NCBI RefSeq assembly: GCF_000717995.1
Contig: NZ_JODM01000003.1
Location: 186,001-250,000, forward strand
From: Streptomyces violaceorubidus
GTDB taxonomy: Bacteria > Actinomycetota > Actinomycetes > Streptomycetales > Streptomycetaceae
Length of the DNA stretch: 64,000 nt
Direction of reading: 5' to 3'
Numbering within the stretch: the first letter of the stretch is position 1; every line of letters begins with the position of its first letter. Shown piece after piece: positions 8,497 through 17,928 of the stretch. A program made the position numbers and the translations under genes. Below the pieces are notes generated by a model. The model ran no database searches, was not told where the DNA came from, and was given only the letters and a program-made list of their open reading frames with translations.

Positions 8497-9369
8497 ATGA
8501 ACGAGGCGACGGCTTCCCTGAAGGAATCGATCGGACGGTACGGCGTCTGGAGCGGCCAGTTGCGCTCCGAGGACCCGGAGGGCGCGGCGGAACGCGCCGA
8601 GGCCGCGGCGGAGGTGGAGCAGCTCGGCTACGGCGCCCTGTGGCTCGGCGGCAACACCGCCGCCCGGGATGCCGCGCCGCTGATCGGGGCGACCGGGCGG
8701 ATCGTGGTCGGCACCAGCATCCAGAGCATCTGGGAGCACGAGGCGTCCGAGGCGGCGGCGAGCTTCGCCGAGCTGGAGGTGTCCCACCCGGGCCGCTTCG
8801 TGCTCGGCCTCGGTGTGAGCCACGGACCGATCGCGCGGGGGTACCGCCGCCCGTACTCGACGATGGTCGGCTACCTGGACGAGCTGGACCGGGCCGGGAT
8901 GCGCTCCGGCCACCGGGTGCTGGCCGCGCTCGGCCCCAAGATGCTGGAGCTGTCCCGGGACCGGGCGGCGGGTGCCATCCCGTACCTGGTCACCCCCGAG
9001 CACACCGCGCAGGCCCGCGAACGGCTCGGCGAGGGCCCGCTGCTGGCCCCGGAGCTGAAGGTCGTCCTCGACGCGGACCCCGACCGCGCCCGTGCGACGG
9101 CCCGCGCCTATCTGGCCATGTACCTGAAGCTCCCGAACTACACGAAGAACTTCCTCAACCTGGGATTCACCGAGGACGACGTCAGCGGCGGCGGCAGCGA
9201 CCACCTCGTCGACGCCGTCTTCGCCTGGGGCGACGAGGCCACGATCCGCGCCCGCATCGACGCGTTCCACGACGCGGGCGCCGACCACGTCGCCCTCCAG
9301 CTGGTAGAGGACGACATGTCCCGCCTGCCGAGGGAGGGCTGGCGCAGGCTCGCTTCACTCCTCGCGTGA
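8497..9369 (+). CDS. LLM class F420-dependent oxidoreductase (TIGR03620-like)
   Basis: A 290-residue luciferase-like monooxygenase fold protein. Family segments include ERAEAAAEVEQLGYGALWLG, GTSIQSIWEHEA, HPGRFVLGLGVSH and the end segment DHVALQLVEDD. These match F420-dependent oxidoreductases of the TIGR03620 type, which use reduced or oxidised F420 as hydride carrier. The substrate is unknown. AGGAG abuts the ATG and a second GGAGGG lies ten bases upstream. It stands alone, with convergent spacing to the next gene. Confidence 0.88.
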   Translation: MNEATASLKESIGRYGVWSGQLRSEDPEGAAERAEAAAEVEQLGYGALWLGGNTAARDAAPLIGATGRIVVGTSIQSIWEHEASEAAASFAELEVSHPGRFVLGLGVSHGPIARGYRRPYSTMVGYLDELDRAGMRSGHRVLAALGPKMLELSRDRAAGAIPYLVTPEHTAQARERLGEGPLLAPELKVVLDADPDRARATARAYLAMYLKLPNYTKNFLNLGFTEDDVSGGGSDHLVDAVFAWGDEATIRARIDAFHDAGADHVALQLVEDDMSRLPREGWRRLASLLA

Positions 9370-9570
9370 GAGCGTGAGACGACGGACCCGGCCCAGCGGG
9401 GGCGCGGGGCCGGGACGCGGGCGGCTCCGCCGCGTGGGCGCGACCGGCCGCGGCCGACCCGCCCCCGATCCCCGGCCGACCCGCGCCCGACCACGAAGCG
9501 CGCTCCCCGGCGCGCCCCCGCCCGTCCCGTCCCGTCCCCCGGCAAGGCGCCCCGTCCCCCGGTGGAGCGC

Positions 9571-10428
9571 CTACGCGTTCTTCAACTCCTGCCGCTGCCG
9601 CCCGAGTCCCTCGACCTCCAGCTCGACCACGTCCCCGGCCCGCAGGTACGGCTTCGGCTCGGGCTGCCCCATCGCCACGCCCGCAGGCGTCCCGGTGTTG
9701 ATGACGTCGCCGGGACGCAGCACCATGAACTGGCTGACGTACCGCACGACCTCCCCGACGGGGAAGATCTGCTCCGCCGTCGTCCCGTCCTGCTTCAACT
9801 CTCCGTTCACCCACAGCCGCAGCGACAGCCGCTGCGGGTCGGGCACCTCGTCGGCGGTCACCAGCCACGGGCCCAGCGGGTTGAACGTCTCGCAGTTCTT
9901 GCCCTTGTCCCAGGTCCCGCCGCGCTCGATCTGGAACTCCCGCTCGGACACGTCGTGCGCGACGGCGTACCCGGCGACACACGCGAGCCCTTCCTCGGCC
10001 GACTCCAGGTAGCGGGCGGTGCGTCCGACGACCACCGCCAGCTCCACCTCCCAGTCGGTCTTGGCGGACCCGCGCGGCACGAGCACCGTGTCGTGCGGCC
10101 CGACCACCGTGTCCGGCGCCTTGAAGAAGACGACCGGCTCGGCGGGCGGCTCGGCCCCGGTCTCACGGGCGTGGTCGTGGTAGTTCAGCCCGATGCACAC
10201 GATCTTGCCGATGTGTCCCACCGGCGGTCCGACGCGCAGCCCGGTGCCGTCCAGGGCGGGCAGCTCACCGGCCGCGGCGGCGGACCGTATCCGGTCGAGC
10301 GCGCCCTCGTCGGCGAGCAGCTCGCCGTCGATGTCCGCCACGACGCCCGACAGGTCTCGCAGGGTCCCGTCGGCGTCGAGCAGCGCGGGCCGCTCGGACC
10401 CCGCCGTACCGACTCGCAACAGCTTCAT
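9571..10428 (-). CDS. Fumarylacetoacetate hydrolase family protein
   Basis: A 285-residue FAH-superfamily enzyme (hydrolase, isomerase or decarboxylase of 2-oxo acids in aromatic catabolism). The catalytic domain begins at IVCIGLNYHDHA and has the metal-binding Glu-x-Glu in DWEVELAVV, the Asp/Glu of HDVSERE, the Lys of DKGKNC, and the closing DVINTGTPAGVA motif. The ATG at 10428 was chosen because AGGAG lies about nine bases upstream and the family N-terminus MKLLRVG begins there. It is a single-gene unit. The exact reaction cannot be told from sequence. Confidence 0.9.
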   Translation of the reverse strand: MKLLRVGTAGSERPALLDADGTLRDLSGVVADIDGELLADEGALDRIRSAAAAGELPALDGTGLRVGPPVGHIGKIVCIGLNYHDHARETGAEPPAEPVVFFKAPDTVVGPHDTVLVPRGSAKTDWEVELAVVVGRTARYLESAEEGLACVAGYAVAHDVSEREFQIERGGTWDKGKNCETFNPLGPWLVTADEVPDPQRLSLRLWVNGELKQDGTTAEQIFPVGEVVRYVSQFMVLRPGDVINTGTPAGVAMGQPEPKPYLRAGDVVELEVEGLGRQRQELKNA

Positions 10429-10741
10429 GATCCCCAACTCCTCGATCGCGGGCAGCCCGCCCGACGATGCGCGGCTGGGTGCGGCAGCGACGCGACAGCC
10501 GTCGGAGGACTGGTCGATCCTCCAAGGCCCGGTTCCACTCTGCAATACCCCGTTCACGTACTGGACCGTAGCCACGCGCGCCGCGACCGGGCCCCGGCGG
10601 GCCCCGCTCAGCGGTGGAGCACCGCCACTGAGCGGACCGACGCCGCCCCGGCCCCCATAGGCACCGCTCCCCCGCCTCCGGCCGGGCGGCTCCCCCGGGG
10701 GTGGCTGACCCTCGTCACCTCACGGCAGTACGGTGTCCCCC
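10429..10741. other. Intergenic region between divergent FAH and SEC-C genes
   Basis: About 313 bases with no supported gene. The right end holds a promoter-like pair for the SEC-C gene (10705-10734). The left half contains the FAH leader. I see no RNA gene or strong terminator. Confidence 0.6.
10705..10734 (+). promoter_or_regulatory. Putative leaderless promoter for SEC-C protein gene
   Basis: CTGACC at 10705-10710 and TACGGT at 10729-10734 are 18 bases apart, and the ATG follows seven bases after the second hexamer. No ribosome site is present. This is the usual arrangement of leaderless Streptomyces transcripts. Confidence 0.45.
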
Positions 10742-11776
10742 ATGCGCCCCGACACGCCCGCCGAAAACGTCGACCACGCCGCCGAGGCGGCCCGCCTGGA
10801 ACGGACCGCCGGCCTCTACCCCGAGGACGCCGAGGCCCTGCTCCTGCGCGCCGCCGCCCACCGGGAGCTGTCCGGCGACCGCCCGGCCGCGACCACTCTC
10901 TACGACCGCCTGCTGTCCTCCGAGACGTCCGTGCCGCTGGACAACCCGGCCCTGGTCCGCGCCCTGAAGGCGTCGAACCTGTGGGAGTACGACCACGAGG
11001 CGGAGGCCCGGGCGATCATCGACGGGGTGCGTGCGGCGTCGCCGCTGGACCCGGCCCCGTGGGTGATCGTGGCCGAGGCCCTGGAGTCCCACGACGAGCT
11101 GGAGGCGGCGCACGAGACCTTCACGGAGGGCGCCCGCCTGCTCCTGACGGACGTGCCGGAACCCCCGTACTCCACGCACCCCCTCCTCTACGGCCGCCAC
11201 CGCGTCCGCAGGATGCTGGGCCTGGCCCACGACGCGTGGGACACCCTCGCCGACACGCTGCACTCGATGCCGGTCTCCCTGGACGAGCTGCACGACCCCA
11301 AGCGCGTCTGGTCCCTGGGCTCGGACAACCCGGCGGACCTGGAGGCGGAGATCTCCCGCCTGCGCGCCGAGTTGGGCGCCTACCGCGCGGCCCTGTCCCG
11401 CCCCTTCCCGGTGGCCATGCTCCACTGGCCGGCCGGTGAACTGACCGAACTGACCGAGGCGTACCCGTCCCTCTCCTCCGAGTACCCCTCCTACGACGAC
11501 CACCTGGCGTCGATAGAGGCGGCCCTGCGCGAACTGGCCTCCTCCGGCACGCCGAACCTGGGCGTGGTCCCGGGCACCGTCCCGTCCTACGAGGCCTTCG
11601 CGGCGTCGGAGGGCGCGTCCCCGGCCGACCCGACCCTGCTCCCGCAGTACGCGACGACGCTGGCGGCCCGCGGGCTCGCCGTGGCGTGGCCGCCGCAGCG
11701 CGGGGCGGCGTGCTGGTGCGGGTCCGGGCGGACGTACGGGGAGTGCCACGGGCAGGACGCCGCCGGGAACCGATGA
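10742..11776 (+). CDS. SEC-C motif protein with TPR-like helices
   Basis: A 344-residue protein. The N-terminal two thirds are Ala/Leu/Glu-rich helices with spacing like tetratricopeptide repeats (LYPEDAEALLLRAAAHRE, LDPAPWVIVAEALESH). The last 25 residues form a SEC-C zinc motif, CWCGSGRTYGECH, as in SecA C-termini and several helicase or methyltransferase partners. The role is unknown; SEC-C proteins generally bind nucleic acid or partner proteins. The start at 10742 is supported by a promoter-like sequence ending seven bases before it; a GTG at 10733 would lie inside the -10 hexamer. Confidence 0.75.
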   Translation: MRPDTPAENVDHAAEAARLERTAGLYPEDAEALLLRAAAHRELSGDRPAATTLYDRLLSSETSVPLDNPALVRALKASNLWEYDHEAEARAIIDGVRAASPLDPAPWVIVAEALESHDELEAAHETFTEGARLLLTDVPEPPYSTHPLLYGRHRVRRMLGLAHDAWDTLADTLHSMPVSLDELHDPKRVWSLGSDNPADLEAEISRLRAELGAYRAALSRPFPVAMLHWPAGELTELTEAYPSLSSEYPSYDDHLASIEAALRELASSGTPNLGVVPGTVPSYEAFAASEGASPADPTLLPQYATTLAARGLAVAWPPQRGAACWCGSGRTYGECHGQDAAGNR

Positions 11777-11902
11777 GATCCGGCGCCGCCGGGCGTCTAC
11801 AGGTGCGAGAGCCGACGCGGAACGCGCCGCGTCGGCGGAGTCGACCCGATCCCTTCGTGGATCACCGGGGACCACCGAGCCCCACCGAGGAGACACGACG
11901 AC

Positions 11903-12361
11903 ATGAGCACCGACCAGACGCCCGCCGCGGCCGGCGACGGCTTCCCCTACACCCTGACCCGCACCCTGGACGCCCCCGCGGCCCAGGTCTGGCGGGCCTG
12001 GACCACCCCCGACCAGTACGCCCGGTGGGCCTACGCCGTCCCCGGCTCCGTGGAGATGGACGTCCGCCCCGGCGGAACCTGGAAGGCCACGATGCGTACG
12101 CCGGACGGCACGGAGTTCCCGCTGACCGGCTCCTACGTCGAGGTCGACGAGCACTCGGCCCTGACCATCGGCATGGACGTCCCGGGCCGCCCGGACCCTG
12201 CCACGATGACCGTCGAACTCACGGAACAGGGCCCCCGCAACACCGTCATCACCCTCCGCCAGACCTGCGACACGGCGGAGGAACGGGACGGCGCCAAGCA
12301 GGGGAGCACCATGCTGCTGGACGGGTTGACGGGATTCCTGGCGAGCGGGGAACGGGGCTGA
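11903..12361 (+). CDS. SRPBCC/AHSA1 domain protein
   Basis: A 152-residue START-like ligand-binding protein of the AHSA1 (Aha1 C-terminal-like) family. The signature runs from TRTLDAPAAQVWRAWTTPDQ through RPGGTWKATMR and LTGSYVEVDEHSALTI. It has a good ribosome site (GAGGAG, about ten bases upstream). Such proteins in Streptomyces are often paired with ArsR regulators, but none is present here. Function unknown. Confidence 0.88.
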   Translation: MSTDQTPAAAGDGFPYTLTRTLDAPAAQVWRAWTTPDQYARWAYAVPGSVEMDVRPGGTWKATMRTPDGTEFPLTGSYVEVDEHSALTIGMDVPGRPDPATMTVELTEQGPRNTVITLRQTCDTAEERDGAKQGSTMLLDGLTGFLASGERG

Positions 12362-12477
12362 TCGGCTCACCCCGGCCACACCCGCGCAGCCGCGGCGGTC
12401 GCGTTCAGAGGCGGCGGGGCGACGGTGGTCTTCCTCCGGGCCCCGGTCCCCGGACCCCTGGAAAACTCCGACGCGTG

Positions 12478-12888
12478 TCAGTTGATGATCTCGGCGCGCC
12501 CTTCCAGGCGCATCGCGGCCAGCCGCTCCCGCCACATCTGGAGGGCTTCGGGCGTCTGCCGCGTCCAGTCGGTGACTTCGCCGACGATCCGGAGCGGCTC
12601 CGTGCTCCGGTAGGAGCGGGTGGGATTGCCGGGGAACTTCTTGTCCGTCACGTTCGGATCGTTCTCGAACTCCCCGGTCGGCTCGACGGCGTACACCCGA
12701 GGCTCGCCGTCACCGGCCGCGAGCTCGGCGGCGAGTCCGGCGCCGTCCCGCAACGCGGTGAAGTAGACGTGGTTCATCAGGATCTCGGGCCGGTAGTTCG
12801 AAGGGAAGCCGGCGGTGAGGTGGTCTCCGACCCGTAGATCGGCCTTCGTACCGTGGAAGAAGGGTCCCTCGTCCAACACCTGGTCCAT
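12478..12888 (-). CDS. arr: NAD(+)--rifampin ADP-ribosyltransferase Arr
   Basis: A 136-residue enzyme that transfers ADP-ribose from NAD to the C23 hydroxyl of rifamycins, giving resistance. The conserved triad of Arr is present: His12 in FFHGTK, Tyr42 in VYFTA and Asp77 in FENDPNV, each seven below the M. smegmatis numbering (19/49/84). The segment KKFPGNPTRSYRS that shapes the drug pocket follows. The length is normal and the gene complete. Environmental actinomycetes carry it as an intrinsic gene; S. coelicolor has it in the same neighbourhood (recalled as SCO2860). Confidence 0.95.
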   Translation of the reverse strand: MDQVLDEGPFFHGTKADLRVGDHLTAGFPSNYRPEILMNHVYFTALRDGAGLAAELAAGDGEPRVYAVEPTGEFENDPNVTDKKFPGNPTRSYRSTEPLRIVGEVTDWTRQTPEALQMWRERLAAMRLEGRAEIIN

Positions 12889-13041
12889 TGCGGCAGGTTA
12901 TCAACCGGGCCGTCGCGACCTCGTGCCGTTCACGACGATGCCGAGGGCGCAGCCCTGCTGAATGATGTCGATCACTCCGCATGATGTCGGTGGCTCCTGC
13001 TACAACTTCCCCCACGTCGACGTGTGGTGAAAGGGACTTAA

Positions 13042-16000
13042 GTGCAGCAGTCGGGGAGCGGGAAACAGCCGGTCGCTGGGGTCTACGAGGAGCTGATCAC
13101 TGACCGGGTGCACAGCGAACTCGAGCGTCTTGAGGCCGCAGGGTGGAAAGCCATCGACGCCGAGGTCGGTGCAGGATCGTCACCCCATGTGCTGGCCCGC
13201 CACGTCGGCGACATAGTGGCTCGCCATCTCAGCCAACTCAGGCCCGAGGATCGAGTTCCCTTCGCGAATCGCGTACTTGAGTCCCTGGCCGCCGACGTCG
13301 GTGAGCAGAGCGGTGCAGAGCCCGTCAGCACCATCGCCGACGGACCCCGCCAGTTGCTGGCGCTGGCCGAGCAGGAAGCTCCCGGCGCCTATGCGATCCG
13401 CCCGCTCACGCCCCTTTCCGAAACGTCTCTTCTCACCAACTCGCCTGAAGACCTCAACCTCGGCGCAGAACTGCGGGCCGAGTTGGCCACGGCGGATCGA
13501 ATCGATCTGCTCTGCGCATTCGTGAAGTGGTACGGCATCCGTGTGCTGGAGGACTCACTCCTCGCGGCGAAGGAGCGGGGCGTCCCGATCCGGATCATCA
13601 CCACGACCTACCTGGGCGCCACGGACCGCCGCGCGCTCGACCGGCTCGTGCGCGAATTCGGCGCCACCGTGAAGGTGAATTACGAGACCCGGTCGACGCG
13701 GCTGCACGCCAAGGCATGGCTCTTCCGGCGCCGGACGGGATTCGACACGGCGTACGTCGGCAGCTCGAATCTCTCCCGTGCAGCGCTGCTCGACGGCCTC
13801 GAGTGGAACGTACGCCTGTCGTCGGTGGCCACACCGGCGGTGATAGACAAGTTCGAAGCGACCTTCGACGCGTACTGGAACGACGTGGCGTTCGAGACGT
13901 ACGACCCGGCCTCCGACAGCGGTCGCCTCGACGCGGCACTGGCGCAAGCGGGTGGAACGGGGTCGACCTCCGACTTCAAGATCAACCTTTCCGGTCTCCA
14001 GGTGCGCCCCTTCCCGCACCAGCGGGACATGCTGGAGCGGCTGAGCGCGGAGCGCGAGATCCGGGGGCGCCACCGCAACCTGCTGGTCGCGGCCACCGGG
14101 ACGGGGAAGACGGTGATGGCCGCCCTCGACTACCGCGAGCTGAGCCAGCGGGCGACCTCCGGGCGGCCCAGGCTGCTGTTCGTGGCACATCGCAAGGAAA
14201 TCCTCAAGCAGTCCTTGCGTACCTACCGCGAAGTGCTGGTAGACGCCTCGTTCGGCGAGTTGCTGCACGGCGGTGCCGACCCACAGGAGTGGAACCACGT
14301 CTTCGCCAGCGTCCAATCGCTCAACGTCCAGAGACTGGAGCAACTGGCGCCGGACCACTTCGACGTCATCGTCATCGACGAGTTCCACCACGCCACGGCG
14401 AGTACGTACCGGCGGGTGATCGAGCACTTCACGCCGAAGGAGTTGCTGGGGCTCACCGCCACTCCCGAGCGCATGGACGGGCTCAATGTCCAGGACGAGT
14501 TCTTCGATGGCCGCATCGCCGCCGACATGAGGTTGTGGGAGGCCCTGGAGAACGACCTACTCTCTCCCTTCCACTACTTCGGCATCCCAGACGGTACCGA
14601 CCTGACGAATCTGACCTGGCAGAAGGGGTCGTACGCCGATCAAGAGCTCGGGAACCTCTTGACGGGCAACGATGCCCGAGCCCGCATCGTCGTCAAGCAG
14701 ATCCGGGACAAAATCTCCGATCCCGGTGGCATGCGCGCGCTCGGCTTCTGCGTCACGAAGGCGCACGCCCACTTCATGGCCGACTACTTCCGCAGGGCCG
14801 GGTTCCGGGCAGCCGCGCTCGACAGCGACTCGTCAGCCGAAGTACGCGCCCGAGCGCTGTCCGACCTCAAAGCCGGTGAGCTCCAGGTCATCTTCTCGGT
14901 GGACCTGTTCAACGAAGGGCTCGACATCCCGGACGTGGACACGCTTCTTCTGCTGCGACCCACCAACAGCGCCACCGTCTTCCTCCAGCAACTGGGGCGG
15001 GGACTGCGGCGCACGGACACGAAGCCGGTGCTCACGGTCCTCGACTTCATCGGACAGCACCGGGCGGAGTTCCGCTTCGAAGAGCAGTTCCGAGCCATGA
15101 CCAACCTGTCTCGCAATCGGTTGGTCGAGCACATCGAGCGAGGCTTTCCGCAGTTGCCGTCCGGCTGCCAGATCATTCTGGAGGGCAAGGCGAAGAAGCT
15201 GGTCCTCGACAACATCAGGACCCAGCTGGCCGCCACGGTGAAGACGCTGGTGAAGGAGGTGAAGGAGTACAGCACTCCGCTCCTCGCCGACTACCTCCGC
15301 GAGAGCCGCCGAGAGATCAAGGAGCTGTACAAGAACAGCAACTCCTGGACCCTCGTTCTGCGCCGTGCCGGCCTGGCCGCCGAACCGGCTCCGCCGGGTG
15401 AGGAAGCGCTGCTCAAGCGGGTCCACGCCTTCCTGCACGTGGACGATCCCGAGCGGGCGCGGGCATACCTCAACCTGTTGGCGGACGACGCCCCGCCATA
15501 CGACGAACTCGACGAGACCGGCCAGGCGTACGCACGCATGTTGTTCTTCAATCTGTGGGACAACGCGGGCGGGTTCACCAGCTATGCGGACGGCCTCGCG
15601 GCGCTACGTCCGCAGCGAGGTCTGAGGGACGAACTCCGACAGGTGCTGTCGTACGTCATCGACCGAGCCGACCATGTCCCGCTCCCGCTGTCCGGTGGTC
15701 TCGGCACCCTGCCGCTGAAGGTCCACAGCGCCTACAACCGGTCGGAGGTACTGGCCGCCCTCGGCATCGCCCGGTTCGGTGGGCAGATGCCGAGATCCTT
15801 TGCCCAGGGCGTGCAGTGGGCGGAAGAGTGCCAGACAGACGCGCTGCTGATCACGCTGGAGAAGGACGAGAAGGACTTCTCACCCACCGTCCGATACAAG
15901 GACTACGCGATCAGCCCGAACCTCTTCCATTGGGAGTCCCAGAACGCGATCTCTCCCGCATCAGCCACCGGCAAGCGCTACCAGGAGCACGTCGCTCGTG

Positions 16001-16191
16001 GCACGCACGTCCTGCTGTTCATGCGCCGCTACGCGACCACGGACACGGGCAAGTCCCAGCCGTGGATGCTCCTGGGACCGGCAACCTACGTGGACCACAC
16101 CGGCAGCAAGCCGATGGCGATCACCTGGAACCTCCAGCACCCGATCCCGGCCGACGTATGGTCCTACTCGGCGGCGATCCAGGCGAGTTGA
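13042..16191 (+). CDS. PLD-nuclease / superfamily 2 helicase / DUF3427 protein
   Basis: A 1049-residue DNA-processing protein. Residues about 100-290 form a phospholipase D-like domain with His222-x-Lys224 in RLHAKAW and a following GSSNLS. An SF2 helicase core follows with Walker A GTGKT (353-357), DEFH box (446-449) and the arginine motif QQLGRGLRR (649-657). The C-terminal region from about 880 is DUF3427, with the LLITLEKDEKDFSPTVRYKDY stretch split over the fold and a beta-rich end. Such proteins remodel or cut DNA and are common near defence genes; an antiphage role here is inference. The GTG start is preceded by AAGGGA. It is a stand-alone gene with lower GC than its neighbours, which suggests transfer. 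Confidence 0.9.
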   Translation: MQQSGSGKQPVAGVYEELITDRVHSELERLEAAGWKAIDAEVGAGSSPHVLARHVGDIVARHLSQLRPEDRVPFANRVLESLAADVGEQSGAEPVSTIADGPRQLLALAEQEAPGAYAIRPLTPLSETSLLTNSPEDLNLGAELRAELATADRIDLLCAFVKWYGIRVLEDSLLAAKERGVPIRIITTTYLGATDRRALDRLVREFGATVKVNYETRSTRLHAKAWLFRRRTGFDTAYVGSSNLSRAALLDGLEWNVRLSSVATPAVIDKFEATFDAYWNDVAFETYDPASDSGRLDAALAQAGGTGSTSDFKINLSGLQVRPFPHQRDMLERLSAEREIRGRHRNLLVAATGTGKTVMAALDYRELSQRATSGRPRLLFVAHRKEILKQSLRTYREVLVDASFGELLHGGADPQEWNHVFASVQSLNVQRLEQLAPDHFDVIVIDEFHHATASTYRRVIEHFTPKELLGLTATPERMDGLNVQDEFFDGRIAADMRLWEALENDLLSPFHYFGIPDGTDLTNLTWQKGSYADQELGNLLTGNDARARIVVKQIRDKISDPGGMRALGFCVTKAHAHFMADYFRRAGFRAAALDSDSSAEVRARALSDLKAGELQVIFSVDLFNEGLDIPDVDTLLLLRPTNSATVFLQQLGRGLRRTDTKPVLTVLDFIGQHRAEFRFEEQFRAMTNLSRNRLVEHIERGFPQLPSGCQIILEGKAKKLVLDNIRTQLAATVKTLVKEVKEYSTPLLADYLRESRREIKELYKNSNSWTLVLRRAGLAAEPAPPGEEALLKRVHAFLHVDDPERARAYLNLLADDAPPYDELDETGQAYARMLFFNLWDNAGGFTSYADGLAALRPQRGLRDELRQVLSYVIDRADHVPLPLSGGLGTLPLKVHSAYNRSEVLAALGIARFGGQMPRSFAQGVQWAEECQTDALLITLEKDEKDFSPTVRYKDYAISPNLFHWESQNAISPASATGKRYQEHVARGTHVLLFMRRYATTDTGKSQPWMLLGPATYVDHTGSKPMAITWNLQHPIPADVWSYSAAIQAS

Positions 16192-16221
16192 CCCTTGAGC
16201 TTCGGCCTCGGCCGGAACGTC

Positions 16222-16884
16222 TCAGTGCAGTCGCACTTCACACTCCGCCTCGAAGTGCGACTGCGCCTTGTCGAGCGTGTCGTCCACGTCCCACCCTTGC
16301 GCACGGAACCAGTAGAGCAAGTCGGTGATCGCGTTGATCGCGGCCTCTTCCACCGTGGCCGCCGCCAACCGACCCTGATCAACCGCCTCGCGCGTCGGCT
16401 CTGAACCGCCGTACAGGCTCAGCACGTCCGCGGCTCTCGCCAGCCGCGTCCTCGGCATGCACCGCTCTTCGGCTCGGGCCGCGTGCACGCGGAACTCACA
16501 CCAGGTCACCTTGCGATCACCGGGAAGCTCCACCCCCCAACGGTCACTCACGGCGTCGACCAGGGCCATCCCCCGGCCCGCCTCCGCGTCGAGGCTCGCG
16601 CACGTGAGCGTCGGAAGGGCACGAGCATCGGGATCGTGAACCTCGACGCGCAGATGGGATCCACCGAGTGAGGTGACGAGGGTGGACGGCGTCCCCGAGC
16701 CGACGTGCTTGATCACATTGGCGACGAGTTCGCTTGCGCAGAGCTCGACCGCGTCCGCCAACTCGTGCAGCCCCCAGTACTCCAGGCGGGCGCGCAGGGC
16801 ACGCCGAAGAGCCCACACCTGGTCGGCCTCTGCCACAAACGGCAGCCTCCACGGCCGCATCGGCCTCCATAGAGCCTCATTCAT
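16222..16884 (-). CDS. RsbW-like ATP-binding protein with C-terminal extension
   Basis: A 220-residue GHKL ATPase of the anti-sigma-factor kinase type (HATPase_c_2). The N box is ELVANVIKHV, the G1 box EVHDPD and the G2 box GRGMALV. The first 140 residues make the whole ATPase domain; the rest is helical and of unknown role. In Streptomyces this class is usually encoded next to a DUF5753 helix-turn-helix regulator and a DUF397 protein, exactly as here. It is read divergently from the regulator across a 198-base spacer. No anti-sigma target is evident. Confidence 0.85.
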   Translation of the reverse strand: MNEALWRPMRPWRLPFVAEADQVWALRRALRARLEYWGLHELADAVELCASELVANVIKHVGSGTPSTLVTSLGGSHLRVEVHDPDARALPTLTCASLDAEAGRGMALVDAVSDRWGVELPGDRKVTWCEFRVHAARAEERCMPRTRLARAADVLSLYGGSEPTREAVDQGRLAAATVEEAAINAITDLLYWFRAQGWDVDDTLDKAQSHFEAECEVRLH

Positions 16885-16934
16885 GTCTCTCCGCCCCCCA
16901 TCGCCAATGCCTCACCGTGATGAACTCACGACTC

Positions 16935-16969
16935 AGAGTTGCATTGAAACTCTCAGAATGGAACTCTCA
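16935..16969. promoter_or_regulatory. Dyad and direct repeats between ATPase and regulator genes
   Basis: AGAGTT (16935-16940) and AACTCT (16948-16953) form a perfect six-base inverted repeat, and AACTCTCA occurs twice, at 16948 and 16962, 14 bases apart. They lie in the middle of the divergent spacer and are candidate sites for the adjacent helix-turn-helix protein. Confidence 0.4.
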
Positions 16970-17082
16970 TTGGGCGCGGTCGGGAGCACGCGTCCTCGTC
17001 ACGCGCCCCCAGCGCACCACGTGTTGCCGCCGCCACCAGCGCGGCGCCACGATCTACAGAACCAACGCGAAGGACTGAGAAC

Positions 17083-17925
17083 ATGGCAGTCGGACCCACC
17101 ACTCGTAGGCGCCAGTTGGGCGCCGACCTGCGGCGACTCCGCGAACGCAAGGGCTTGACGCTCGAAGAGGCAGGATCCCGCGTCGGAATCTCCAAGGCGA
17201 CGCTGAGCCGCTACGAGACGAAGGAGGGCACAGTCAAGTGGCCCGCCGTGGACGCCCTATGCCGTGAGTACTCCGCGACGGACGAAGAACGGTCGGCCCT
17301 GGTGGAGTTGGCCAAGGGGGCCAAGATCCAAGGGTGGTGGCGATCACTCGCCGACTCGATTCCCGACTCCATGAACCTCATGCTCACCTTGGAGGACGAG
17401 GTCGTACGCGAGGACCACTACGCGTGCATGTACGTGCCGGGACTCCTCCAGACACGCGCCTACGCAGAGGCGGTCCATCGCGCTTCGGAGGTTCAGTGCG
17501 ACGAACGCGAAGTCCAGCACATGGTCGACATCCGCATGAAGCGCCAAGAACTGTTGGAACGCGATGAGCCCCCGCGCATCTGGTGTGTCATCGACGAAGC
17601 CGCGATCCGCCGTCAGGTTGGGGGCCGTCAGGTCATGCGCGAGCAACTGGTGCACCTGCTGACCTGCGCCGAGCGTCCGCACATCACCGTCCAAGTCCTC
17701 CCGTTCTCCCTCGGAGCGCACGCGGCCGCAGTCGGGAGCTTCGTCACACTGCGTGGCCAAAGCCGTGAGCTGGACGTCGTGTACGTCGATCTCCTCGGTG
17801 GTGGGTTGTTCATGGAGAAGCCGGAGGAACTGGAGCGATATAGGTTGGCCTTCGACTACCTCAGCGCACAGGCGCTCGACCTCGAGTCCTCGGTCGAACT
17901 CATCGACCGGGTCAGCAAGGAGTGA
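17083..17925 (+). CDS. Helix-turn-helix regulator with DUF5753 (Scr1/WhiJ-like)
   Basis: A 280-residue DNA-binding protein. Residues 1-70 are an XRE helix-turn-helix (LRRLRERKGLTLEEAGSRVG, then SKATLSRYET); the rest is the DUF5753 domain with the ARLL-type segments YACMYVPGLLQTRAYAEAV and HITVQVLPFSLGAHAA. Members pair with a downstream DUF397 protein and often a GHKL ATPase, and in S. coelicolor include WhiJ and the Scr1 antitoxin-like protein. AAGGA lies nine bases before the ATG. It is followed three bases later by the DUF397 gene, so the two are one operon. Confidence 0.9.
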   Translation: MAVGPTTRRRQLGADLRRLRERKGLTLEEAGSRVGISKATLSRYETKEGTVKWPAVDALCREYSATDEERSALVELAKGAKIQGWWRSLADSIPDSMNLMLTLEDEVVREDHYACMYVPGLLQTRAYAEAVHRASEVQCDEREVQHMVDIRMKRQELLERDEPPRIWCVIDEAAIRRQVGGRQVMREQLVHLLTCAERPHITVQVLPFSLGAHAAAVGSFVTLRGQSRELDVVYVDLLGGGLFMEKPEELERYRLAFDYLSAQALDLESSVELIDRVSKE

Positions 17926-17928
17926 GTC

